17,688 bases of DNA from Trichomonas tenax (Eukaryota; Parabasalia; Trichomonadida; Trichomonadidae), in NCBI GenBank assembly GCA_023091735.1, contig JALKBU010001049.1, positions 1-17,688 of the forward strand, written 5' to 3'. The notes beneath the pieces are model-generated. The model was not told the DNA's origin. It saw only the letters and a program-made list of their open reading frames with translations, and made no database searches. Made by a program: the position numbers and the translations under genes. Shown here in pieces: positions 9,033-17,025 of the stretch. Each line of letters begins with the position of its first letter. Within the stretch, counting starts at the first letter, position 1.

Positions 9033-10385
9033 ATGAATGCTCAAGATACTTTCGTTATTAAACACTGGTATATAAAGAAAGCACAGTTTAATGGCGATCC
9101 TATTATCGAAAACAAGCTGGTGTGCAAAGATATGACATTTCAGTCTGAATTACAGCCAATCGATCATGATCTAGCGAAACCGCTTCAAGCGACACTCCGT
9201 TTATGCGGACGCGTGTTCGGACAAAAGAATATCATCTGCAATTTGAATATTCATTATCCAAACAAGATCAGACCTTTCATTAATATTCCGATTTGCTACT
9301 GCTTCATTACTACGGACCCAGTTTACACCGTAAAGTCTAAAGTGAGCTTCAAGATGCTCGAACGTGGCGGCTGGTTCAACAAAGACACGCTTCATATCAC
9401 AATTACGCTCGCTCCTTCTCCAGAGATGCCAAAAAGCATCGGACAGATCAAAAAACCACCGAATCTCAACGACATCATCAGAAGGATCCTTTCTCCACAC
9501 GATACAAAATGCAATTCATTACTCGAAAAAGCAGATATAAATTGGCTATGCGCAGCTTCTTCATCGCTTTTACTTTCGCAGCCGACACTGCTTCGCGTGA
9601 AGGCTCCGATTGTTTGCGTTGCCGACCTTCACGGACGATATATCGATCTTCTGAGAATATTCAAGAAATACGGTTTCCCAGACAAAGTAAATTACCTATT
9701 CTTAGGCGATTACGTTGATCGCGGCGAGGATTCTCTCGATATCATTACTCTTCTTCTCGCGCTTAAGCTTAGATTCCCTGAAAATCTTTACATGCTTCGC
9801 GGAAATCACGAATGCGAATTGATTTCCAGCCAATACGGTTTCAAGGAAGAATGCAGACGCAAGGGTGCTCCATATCAACCGTTCATGCTTCCATTCGATT
9901 CCCTTCCATTGGCTGCAATTATTAATGATAAAGTTTTTTGCGTCCACGGAGGTCCATCACCATCAATGACAAGTCTCGATGATATAGCAAACTTCCCGAG
10001 GCCAAGAGAATTGCCTAAAGAAGGAATTATCAATGACCTAACATGGGCAGATCCATCATCGAAGGTCAATTTCTACGGCCCTACAATCAGAAACACTTCA
10101 GTATCATACGGAAGAGAGGCAGCGAAGTCTTTCATGGAAACTTTCGGATTCGAAATGATATTAAGAGCTCATGAAGTCGTTCCAAATGGATACAAATTCC
10201 CGTTCGGTGAAGAAATGAACGTTGTTACGCTATTCTCGGCTCCAAACTATTATGAGGCAAACCTCGGCGCAACAATGGTCTTTGATGAGAATCTCAGATA
10301 TGCAATCGATTCCTTCAAGGATTCAACGAAGACAGAGGCCGCTGAAATTATGGCAACTGACTTCAACGATATGGTCCAATTATAA
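9033..10385 (+). CDS. PPP-family Ser/Thr protein phosphatase with a novel N-terminal domain
   Basis: A 450-aa enzyme. The ATG at 9033 is used because the longer frame begins only with TTG at 8991; an initiator-like TCAGTT lies at about 9017. The catalytic domain (about residues 175-435) has every PPP block: ADLHG (197-201), GDYVDRG (225-231), RGNHE (256-260), HGG (305-307), RAHE (378-381) and SAPNYY (402-407). The metal-binding Asp/His/Asn and the phosphate-binding Arg/His are therefore retained. Departures from PP1/PP2A are Ala for the first Gly of GDxHG, HGGPSP for HGGLSP and Tyr for the usual Cys after SAPNY. Residues 1-155 are not TPR repeats. They alternate in beta-strand fashion and end in a GGWFNKDTLHITI stretch that recalls the last strands of MATH/TRAF-like sandwiches; this is a weak likeness. 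The enzyme should hydrolyse phospho-Ser/Thr using two metal ions, and the N-domain probably targets it to partners. It is presumably cytosolic or nuclear, since no signal or membrane segment is seen. Confidence 0.9.
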   Translation: MNAQDTFVIKHWYIKKAQFNGDPIIENKLVCKDMTFQSELQPIDHDLAKPLQATLRLCGRVFGQKNIICNLNIHYPNKIRPFINIPICYCFITTDPVYTVKSKVSFKMLERGGWFNKDTLHITITLAPSPEMPKSIGQIKKPPNLNDIIRRILSPHDTKCNSLLEKADINWLCAASSSLLLSQPTLLRVKAPIVCVADLHGRYIDLLRIFKKYGFPDKVNYLFLGDYVDRGEDSLDIITLLLALKLRFPENLYMLRGNHECELISSQYGFKEECRRKGAPYQPFMLPFDSLPLAAIINDKVFCVHGGPSPSMTSLDDIANFPRPRELPKEGIINDLTWADPSSKVNFYGPTIRNTSVSYGREAAKSFMETFGFEMILRAHEVVPNGYKFPFGEEMNVVTLFSAPNYYEANLGATMVFDENLRYAIDSFKDSTKTEAAEIMATDFNDMVQL

Positions 10386-10847
10386 TTTGTTTCGATTTTA
10401 TCTATTTTATTTGTTAAGTGAGCAATAAACAGTCGATTTATGCAAAAGTAACTATACAATAAACTATAATCGATTTTTTAAAACGATATCGATATTATAA
10501 TTTAATATCAATATTTATCATTATGGACAAGAATTATACAGTTAATTTCATAATAGATGCATGAAATCTGTAAAGTTAGTCGCATCCGGACTAATTGCGT
10601 TAAGAAAAGCAATGACTGGAAGGATTTTGCTCGCTTAACATATTACCAATAAAAGTGGTTTTGATATTAAATTATTTTTAGGGCTGATTATCAGACTATT
10701 GTTTTCTCAAATGAGCATCATCATTTGTATGCTTTAATAGAAGATATAACATTATTGTATCATTAGCAATCTTTGTGAACTGTATGTTATTATTTTGAAT
10801 CAGAAACTGAAAGCGCAAGCATTTGTAAAATGAATTTTTATTAGTAA
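10386..10847. other. intergenic after the phosphatase gene
   Basis: An AATAAAC at about 10423 could serve as the phosphatase poly(A) signal. ATATCGATAT (10486-10495) is a perfect palindrome. GATATTA and TAATATC (10491-10509) form a 7-bp stem with a 5-base loop. In such AT-rich DNA these may be chance. A 25-codon ATG frame at 10561 is too short to call. No RNA gene was recognised. Confidence 0.45.
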
Positions 10848-11330
10848 AATTTGGAGAACATCACTTGCGGAAATAATTGTATGCTGAATACTGGAAGTTT
10901 CTCGGCTGTGAAAGTTTCGATTGGCTCAAATTCAACTATAAGTTCAGGATGAATATCAGCATCAACGCAGCTTGCAGTATTAGAGATCGGAGGATTCTCT
11001 ACTGCAAAGACGAATTCATTCACGAAGACATCAACAATCCAAATGATCACAATCCACGAAGGTGTCATCTTGGAGCACGGAAGCTTCACATCTGCAAAAA
11101 CTAATTTCACATACTGCGGCATTCATGATTCATTTGATCCAGGAAACATCGAAGTTGTCAAATATATAACCCACAAAGTTTATTTTCTTCAAACATTCAC
11201 TAATTCAACATATGCTAATGTCACTGCTGAGATCATTGATGTTGGTGAACGATGTAAATATGATGGTCCTCCATTCATAGCAATCAAACAAAACAAATTT
11301 TCGGCTCTTAGAAATATGCGAACGACATAA
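10848..11330 (+). pseudogene. broken beta-repeat surface-type protein, C-terminal fragment
   Basis: One frame runs from just after a TAA (10845-10847) to a TAA at 11328-11330, with a single TGA at 10950-10952. Read through, it gives about 160 residues with an imperfect ~31-residue repeat. Three repeat starts are visible at 10893 (GSFSAVKV), 10989 (GGFSTAKT) and 11079 (GSFTSAKT), and the similarity is also clear in the DNA. The segments are rich in Ser, Thr, Asn, Ile and Val, with N-x-S/T sites and several Cys. That looks like an extracellular beta-helix or polymorphic-membrane-protein-like ectodomain; the family is inferred. The last ~45 residues are non-repetitive. The 5' end is missing: no signal peptide was found upstream. 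The stop is in TAAAG context. Confidence 0.55.
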
Positions 11331-12240
11331 AGATCCCATTCTTACTCTTTTCGCTATTCCGATTTCAAACTGATTTAAGTTTAATAAATCATATCTTTTA
11401 AAATGGAACATTTATCATGAAAGAATTTGTAGAAATTTGATTTTATAAAGCAATTTCATATATTCTCATTATATTGTTCAAAAACATATGAAAACAACAT
11501 TATGTTGTCAATTTTAACATCAATATCTATATAATTTAATCGTCCTTTCATTCATTAATCAAAAATTATAAAATTAAATTTTAAACGCTAAGAATTTTAT
11601 TCAGTATTTAATTCACTTACTGTAATCTACCGGTGTAGCCAAAATCAGCGCTTGGTGTCACATTAATTAATATTATAGCAATCATCTCGGTATTGGGTTT
11701 CAACATGCAATTTTGTTGGAAAAGGCAATTAAAATGTAGACTATAGTAGAGCACAAAGGTACGTTCGAAAAAAAGTTCGTTATTTCAAACAATGATCGGA
11801 TCACTTAACCTCACTGTAAAAAGTCCAGAGTATGACTCAAGGATTTCAGGAGACTGTTAATGTATTAAGCAGTTGAGGAAGTATCTATGGGTACAAAAAT
11901 ACTTAAAAACAAGGTAAAATTGCAGATTTAATTTCGACATTGAGTGTATAATATGGTATGAATTTGGAGCTCTGAATTTTATAACAAATTTTCGGGTGTA
12001 CCTTTTATAGCACATATAGGAGATCAGTGTACTTGGCATTTAAGTAAGCTTCATTCTATTTATAACGAAATTGAAATCATTGATTCTCGACTTTAAGCAT
12101 TTTGGAATGCTTAGGTAGGTTAAATTTAACATATTTATATTTTGTTTTATGTTTCATTCCATAATTGGCTTTTTCCATGTTTATTGAATTAAAATTAAAT
12201 CGCTGCTAACAATGAAAATAGTGTGAGCAATGTTAAATGA
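11331..12240. other. gene-free stretch between two pseudogenes
   Basis: I find no convincing frame, repeat or structured RNA in these ~900 bases. The base composition is slightly more mixed than in other spacers here (for example 11620-11680), so it may be older decayed coding DNA, but nothing can be aligned by eye. Possible tRNA B-box-like bases at about 11763 (GTTCGAA) have no matching arms. Confidence 0.4.
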
Positions 12241-12740
12241 TATCAATCCGATCTGGTTATAGAAGTAAACAAGGAACACGAGACGGAAGACGATGATCAC
12301 GAGAGCCATAATGAGACAGAAGCAGATGCCGAAGAACATCAAGGATCAATCAAAGTCTTAAAGGAGCTCATAGAGGAGGAAAAGAAGAGACTCGAAGAAC
12401 AGAAGCAGGCGGAAGAGAAAAAGCGTGGCCAGGAGAATGGGAAGGAGAAGTTAGAATTCGATGTGAAGGAGTACAAGAAGAAGATCAGGAATCATCATAC
12501 AAAGGAAGACTATCTGATAGCGATGTTGATGTTAATCTTGAAATCTTCTATGATATTCCAGAACATGATGCTCAGGCTGCTGAAGATACAACATTGTTCT
12601 TCCCAGAGATCAATGCCACATTAACAGCTAATGGCGGTGTTTTCACAGCATCAAACATTGATGCTGCTGTTGTCATTGCTATCCTTCTTATTAGAGCTAA
12701 GAAGAATCATGAATCTTATTCCGCTGTCAATCATGTTTAA
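12241..12740 (+). pseudogene. frameshifted charged protein relic (Glu/Lys-rich part plus C-terminal part)
   Basis: Two overlapping frames make one plausible protein. Frame 1 is open from 12241 (after a TGA) and gives an acidic stretch, then a Glu/Lys/Gln-rich helix (LIEEEKKRLEEQKQAEEKKR), losing protein-like character after about 12480. The other frame, sensible from about 12465, gives EGVQEEDQESSYKGRLSDSD, then FFPEINATLTANGG, a short hydrophobic stretch (IDAAVVIAILLI) and the basic tail RAKKNHESYSAVNHV, ending at the TAA at 12738-12740 in TAAA context. No ATG lies in frame at the start. The layout suggests the C-terminus of a membrane or surface protein with a short cytoplasmic tail, but the hydrophobic stretch is short and the family is unknown. 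It is disabled by a frameshift near 12460-12480 and by loss of its 5' end. Confidence 0.45.
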
Positions 12741-12924
12741 ACATTTTATTTTGTTCACTCCATGAATGAACGTCTTGTATTGAGTTGTATTGAACAATGA
12801 GTCTTTTCAGATTCTTATAGCAATGCTTATTATAAAGATCTATTGTGTCTATGAATGGCAAAGCAATTATACTGATCTCGTTGGGCCATTTTTGGTTGTA
12901 AACACAACTGAGAAGAGATGGAAA

Positions 12925-12946
12925 TTTTTTTTTTTTTTTTTTTTTT
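12925..12946 (+). repeat. 22-base poly(T) tract
   Basis: An uninterrupted run of 22 T. On the minus strand it is a poly(A) run within the GT61-like relic, where the sensible protein sequence breaks off into a run of Lys codons. It may have expanded after the gene decayed, or it could be the trace of an inserted poly(A) end. The count may be inexact because such runs are prone to sequencing error. Confidence 0.8.
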
Positions 12947-14065
12947 GAAAATCTTCAATCGGAAAAGAGTCTCCTTCAAATGGATATCCATATCCTAAGT
13001 TCACTGTTCCAACGACGAGCATATAAAGATCAAATGAGAAAGCTGTCAAGAATGTTGGATTATGCTGATAGCAAGGAGAGAAAATATAAACGCCGCATTT
13101 TGGATGAATGAAAATATCATTAAAAGCTAATGAACCAGGAGCCGTTAAAAGGATTCTCGTTGAAGCAATCAGTCTGACAACTGCTGATATGTTAAAAACG
13201 AAGTTTGTCTCAGGAAAGATCCAATTATATTAAGGATATTTCTCTTTGCAATAATCAGATATTTTTTTCATATTTGTGATGTGTCCACATTTATTCGGGG
13301 ATTTGTTTAAGAACACATGATTCACTGGCTCAATTAGATTAAGTTTGTTGTGTTTGTAGATGACGTCTTGCAGCTCTTTCCATGCAACTTGCAATGAATT
13401 TATTCCGTATTCTGATTCGGATACATAAAGGTCATTGGCGTAAATCCAATCAATTGGAAGCAGGTGTACATGCTCTATGTCAAAACCGCAAAGTTGGAAA
13501 TAGTTCTTTATCATGCTTTCATTGCGATTTCGAATAAATATTTCTGATGCATCTTTGAGAATTTCCGATGGTATGGTTAGAATTCCACAAAGGCAGTCTT
13601 GCAAGAAGTGCCCAAACTCTAAATGATATGAAAATCCAACAACAACTTTTCGATAATTTTTAAAAGTGTGAAAGCAGTAGATAGCAAATCGTTATTGGAA
13701 GGAAAATGTGATGCAACAGGTTAATAAAATTTTGCTTTTTGATTTATACCAATAAAAGCAACATTACAGCCAATAAAATGCTGAAATATTGATGTTTGAA
13801 GTACTGTACCTGTTTTCTCGAAGGGATTTCCATTTTGTGTTGGAATATTGAAAGATTGGTAAATTTTGGCTTTTCTTCTTGGTAAATTATGCGATAAATT
13901 CTTTACCCTTTCGTAGTTTTCAAAGTTTTGGTATGAAGTCTCAGTAAAATTTGTTAAATCGTAAATTTTGGTAATATTAAAGCAAATTAGGCGATAATCA
14001 TATACTCTTATTAACAAAAATAGCATTGGTAAGATTAAAATCAATATATTTTGTGATGAATACAT
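12947..14065 (-). pseudogene. GT61-like (DUF563) type II membrane glycosyltransferase pseudogene
   Basis: Three pieces read in order on the minus strand. Piece 1 (14065-13721) starts at a true ATG and encodes a short cytoplasmic end, a hydrophobic anchor (ILILILPMLFLLI) and a stem region. Piece 2 (about 13691-13233) has the family hallmarks: VVVGFSYHLEFGHFLQDCL, then IFIRNRNES, then NHVFLNKSPNKCGHITNMKK, as in GT61 'nfgHfl-D' and 'R+p---R-i-N' blocks. Piece 3 (13229-12947) continues in the same frame after a TAA (13230-13232) with ILLTAPGSLAFNDIF, matching the GT61 'hGa-l-N--F' region. Disabling changes are a frameshift between about 13692 and 13740 with stops at 13721-13723 and 13692-13694, and the nonsense codon at 13230. 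The C-terminal limit is uncertain because of the poly(T) tract. The intact enzyme would have been a Golgi/ER-type sugar transferase; the donor sugar is unknown. Confidence 0.65.
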
Positions 14066-14067
14066 CA

Positions 14068-14073
14068 AATGAG
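14068..14073 (-). promoter_or_regulatory. initiator (Inr) of the GT61-like relic
   Basis: On the minus strand TCATTT fits TCA(+1)YTW, and its A lies 6 nt before the ATG at 14065. A well-formed initiator at the right distance supports this ATG as the original start. It also shows that the promoter has decayed less than the coding part. Confidence 0.55.
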
Positions 14074-14323
14074 GCCATTTTCACATTGAAGTTTTTGTGT
14101 CAAAATCTTGATTTTACATGGCAAAATTTATAGAATATAATATTTTAGATATTTATTCCCAGTTTTTCTGCTTTATTTATATTATTCTTAAAAATGACAT
14201 TTGTTTAAAAGCAAATCTATAATTTAGTATATATAATACAAGGCTATAATTTTGACTGATTTAAATTCATAAAATTCCTTATCAGTTAGAGTTTTTATCT
14301 TTAAAGTTTTGAAAAATCCTAAT

Positions 14324-14449
14324 TTAAATGTATAATTTGGTTAAAACTCTATCAGCAGATACTGCATACCAAATACCACCATTTACTAGAGTTCGTAAGA
14401 AAGTTTTAAGATATTCATCATCTTTTGATATATTTATTCGATATCGAAT
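14324..14449 (-). pseudogene. possible 41-codon coding relic
   Basis: A frame closed at both ends by TAA, with no ATG at its start. It reads sensibly for its size, including KDDEYLKTFLRTLVNGG and IWYAVSADRVLTKLYI, and uses more mixed codons than the flanks. It could be the C-terminal end of a lost gene. A 41-codon frame can also arise by chance, so this is tentative. Confidence 0.2.
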
Positions 14450-14509
14450 TTAAATGCATAAATTATAGAGGAAACACTATATATAGCGAGATTTCTTTAA
14501 GATAACATT

Positions 14510-14678
14510 ATGAAATATACTGTACTCTATATGTTTATCTTTTACATTAATCAATTACAATGAACAATATGGAGTTATTGAAGAGAAAACACATCCGAAT
14601 GAATCTGACAAATGTCAAAAAAGATTGCCAATATCAAAACGTAATATTGAAGACTCAGCACTCTATGAGAATGCTTAA
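14510..14678 (+). pseudogene. possible frameshifted small secreted or membrane protein relic
   Basis: The ATG at 14510 begins MKYTVLYMFIFYINQ, which resembles a signal peptide or anchor, but this frame stops at 14561-14563. The next frame continues NYNEQYGVIEEKTHPNESDK and on to ALYENA, then a TAA at 14676-14678 in TAAAA context. Joining them needs a one-base shift near 14550-14560. It lacks a TCAYTW initiator. Family unknown. Confidence 0.25.
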
Positions 14679-15134
14679 AAATCTATAGACTACAAACTTT
14701 TACATCGATTTGGTATATTTTCATTGAGATACACAATTTACCAATTTACCACCGACAAAGATGTTATTTTTGTCGACAATTTGTTTTTAAACGTGTTGAT
14801 AAATATATATTCAAGTGTATTTTTGGAAGAAATAAAGTCAAAAATTAAAATCGATGATAAGCGATTTTTACGAACCTACATAATATGAAGATATTAAATT
14901 TCATAATTTGATTGAAATTCATAAGATAATGAAAAGTTAAAAATTATTTTCTTGAATTAACATGAAATTCATAGTCTATACCATATGAAAACACCTAGAA
15001 CTCTTTTAAAATAGATTTTTAAATTATCAAATTACAGTTGAAAATTAACATGAAAAATAGAATATAGAACATATGGGAATAGCAAAGATCACATTTTTAG
15101 GCTCTAAAATAAAATTGGCCACCTAAAAGTGAAC

Positions 15135-15160
15135 GTTCCCCGCCAAAATTCAAAATTTTG
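15135..15160. promoter_or_regulatory. GC-rich island with an E2F-like site and a palindrome
   Basis: The minus strand of 15135-15148 reads TTTTGGCGGGGAAC, close to the E2F/DP consensus TTTSSCGC (or TTTGGCGGGAA). It stands out in very AT-rich DNA, 39-52 bp before the ATG of the spliced gene. CAAAATTTTG at 15151-15160 is a perfect palindrome beside it. No TCAYTW initiator is found nearby, so this gene may use another core promoter type. Function is inferred only. Confidence 0.35.
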
Positions 15161-15186
15161 AGATATTTACACAAAATCTAATAAAA

Positions 15187-16534
15187 ATGCAAAATTTGAG
15201 TCCCACGCGTGTTATTCAGGCATCGGAACCCTTTCAGAACTCTCTTGCGGCGAAGATCGCGAGAGGGGAACTGCAAATACAAGAATTATTGAAAGATAAA
15301 TATGCAATTCTTTCATTAAAAAGAGGCAATAAGCTTTTGACAGATTAGTTCGCTTTATTTTCTAACATACAGTATGTTGAGTAATATATCAAACTTGCTT
15401 ACGATAATTTTGAATGAAAATGAACAAATTATTCGCAACGGAGCTTTAAAAGTCCTTCAAACAGGAAATAAGCAAATCATCAAGTCAATATCAGAATCGT
15501 CGTTTCTTCAAGAATACACAAACGAGCTTACAGAAGAAAAAAATATCGAATATTTGGCAATTATAATAGAATTATGCTTATCAACCTTCCCAGAACTTAT
15601 AAGAACCAACTATAAGTATCTTCCACAGCTCGCAAAGTTCCTACACATTTCATCTGTTGAATACTTGTTTGATAATCTTCTCATTTCTGAAGAAAGGTAT
15701 TTACCGATTCACAACTTTCTTAAATTTGTTGAATTCCCCAAATTCATCGCTGGTTTAGCAAAATCTTCTGAAGGAGAAAATAAAGTAAGATTAATGAAAT
15801 TATTATTGACATGCCTTCAAAACAAGGTTTTGATGTCATGCTCGTCATGTCCTGAGTCTATTGAGCTGATCAAAAGCTGCGTCGGATCACCTGATAATGA
15901 AATTCGCAAATATGCTTTCAAATTCATTTATCAGGCAGTAATAATAGACGATAACGATGAAGAATTCGCTTCAGTCTTTTTGGACAGCGCTATTTATGCT
16001 TTTAGCAATCTTGAAGAAAATCATTATCATGAATATCAAGTGACAGCATTGAAATTCTTATGTAAATTGGTTCAACTCAGGCCAGCGATAACAACGATAC
16101 TTGAGTCAGACAATATTATTCAGACAATGAACGACATTTTCGAAAAGTATCCTTCTCATTCATTTGCTTTGTCAGCGGTATTCGAATTCATTGGGCACAC
16201 AATCGATGATACATTTTTCAGAAAGACAATTTTCGATTCTTTTGTTCCTTTGGTAATTAATGCAATTGAAAATCCAAAATCGAGTACTCAGCATTCTTTT
16301 GCGATGAGATTCCTTCACGACCTCCAGGTTCTTGCATGCAGGGATTCTATTCTCGAAAAAGAGTTTACTCCCGAAATAAGATCTGCATTCTCGAAGTATT
16401 GCGAGCCATTTGATGAAATAATTCGCTCTGATTCTCCTGTAAGGTGTGGAGAGCTTTACGATGATATTATGGACATTCTTGAAATTCCGTTCGGAAATTC
16501 CCGTACTATATATGATTCGCAAGAATTCGCTTGA
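15187..16534 (+). CDS. SAPS-like (SIT4/PP6-associated) phosphatase regulatory subunit, two exons
   Basis: Read as join(15187..15347, 15373..16534), 440 aa. Exon 1 alone is a 53-codon ORF ending in TAG; exon 2 alone has an ATG at 15374 and 386 codons. Removing 15348-15372 turns the TA|G stop into TAT (Tyr54) and joins the frames without loss. Across the joint, residues about 32-56 read QELLKDKYAILSLKRGNK then LLTDYML, matching the SAPS signature '-ELLde-diiqElk-qN-kLidfl'. Neither ORF contains this element whole. The remaining ~380 residues are HEAT/ARM-like helices, with acidic stretches near the C-terminus. SAPS proteins bind SIT4/PP6-type catalytic subunits; the partner here is unknown and the match is by eye. 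The TGA stop is followed by AATAAATT about 45 bases on. If splicing is wrong, the gene would be 15374-16534, missing the first helices. Confidence 0.7.
15348..15372 (+). other. 25-nt spliceosomal intron (predicted)
   Basis: It begins GTTCGC and ends CTAACATACAG, which differs at one base from the corresponding part of the ACTAACACACAG motif that fuses branch point and 3' splice site in Trichomonas introns. The 5' site departs from the usual GTATGT. Phase 2. Removal joins two frames exactly and deletes the TAG. The 25-nt length would put it among the shortest known spliceosomal introns. Confidence 0.75.
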
Positions 16535-17025
16535 AGTTTCATTTTCTATCCGACCATTGTTTATATTATTTGTATGTTCGAATAAATTATAAATAATTTA
16601 TTTTTGAAGTTTCATCTTTGATTGCCAATACCTGTAAACTATTCGAAAGTCATTGGATCTGTTTTTGTTCTTCAAGTGCTCTCAAATGGGCAAAGAATCA
16701 ACAATAAAATGATAATTAGGTGTTCGTTTAAAAAAGGTTTTTGACATGTAAATTATTTTTGACAAGTAATATTTTTTTGACGTGTAAAATATTTTTCGAC
16801 ACGTACATCTTATTTTTGACACGTAATGTTTTCTTTTCATTTCTCTATTTTTGATAAATGCATGCTTTGGATAAAGAATACATCTCAAAATTTTAGATCA
16901 TTTCTAGAGTTGTATTCATTCAGCTAATAATCAACTTCATTTCATCTTTTGATCTCTGATCAGTCGTTGAAATGTTTAATTAGGATATAAGATTCATACT
17001 ATAATCTTCTATTAGGTCCATTTTT
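16535..17025. other. intergenic after the spliced gene
   Basis: It holds the 3' end of the SAPS-like gene (AATAAATTATAAATAATTTA around 16580), the five-motif array at 16743-16826 (listed separately) and otherwise AT-rich DNA. A minus-strand frame with repeated Y-x-SK units (16682-16888) is a by-product of the array. Confidence 0.5.
16743..16826 (+). repeat. five-copy regularly spaced GAC-N-N-GTA(A) array
   Basis: Copies are GACATGTAA (16743), GACAAGTAA (16761), GACGTGTAA (16779), GACACGTAC (16798) and GACACGTAA (16818). All face the same way, usually with a run of T in front. Spacing start-to-start is 18, 18, 19 and 20 bp, near two helical turns. The variable middle pair and the fixed GAC...GTA ends resemble a binding-site cluster more than a slipped microsatellite. 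It is the same motif family as at 5711-5820. Confidence 0.75.

Larger units (their letters stand above)
14074..15134. other. long AT-rich spacer with two tiny coding relics
   Basis: Very AT-rich DNA. Two short stretches with protein-like frames are listed separately (14324-14449 minus, 14510-14678 plus). Otherwise I see no gene, tandem array or structured RNA. Confidence 0.45.

Noticed and set aside
10038..10051. CTAACATGGGCAG resembling a 3' splice motif inside the phosphatase gene
   Set aside because: It encodes the conserved DLTWADP block in an uninterrupted frame, so it is coding sequence.
10561..10638. 25-codon ATG frame (begins MKSVKLVASG)
   Set aside because: Too short, no initiator, no family likeness; chance is sufficient.
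10841..11122. 93-codon minus-strand ORF opposite the beta-repeat relic
   Set aside because: The plus-strand frame shows a true ~31-residue repeat and extends further; the minus frame is its shadow.
11755..11790. GTTCGAA resembling a tRNA B box
   Set aside because: No A box at the right distance and no acceptor or anticodon stems.
16682..16888. Minus-strand ORF with repeated Y-x-SK units
   Set aside because: The periodic peptide is produced by the GAC-N-N-GTA(A) DNA array; no initiator and no other coding signs.
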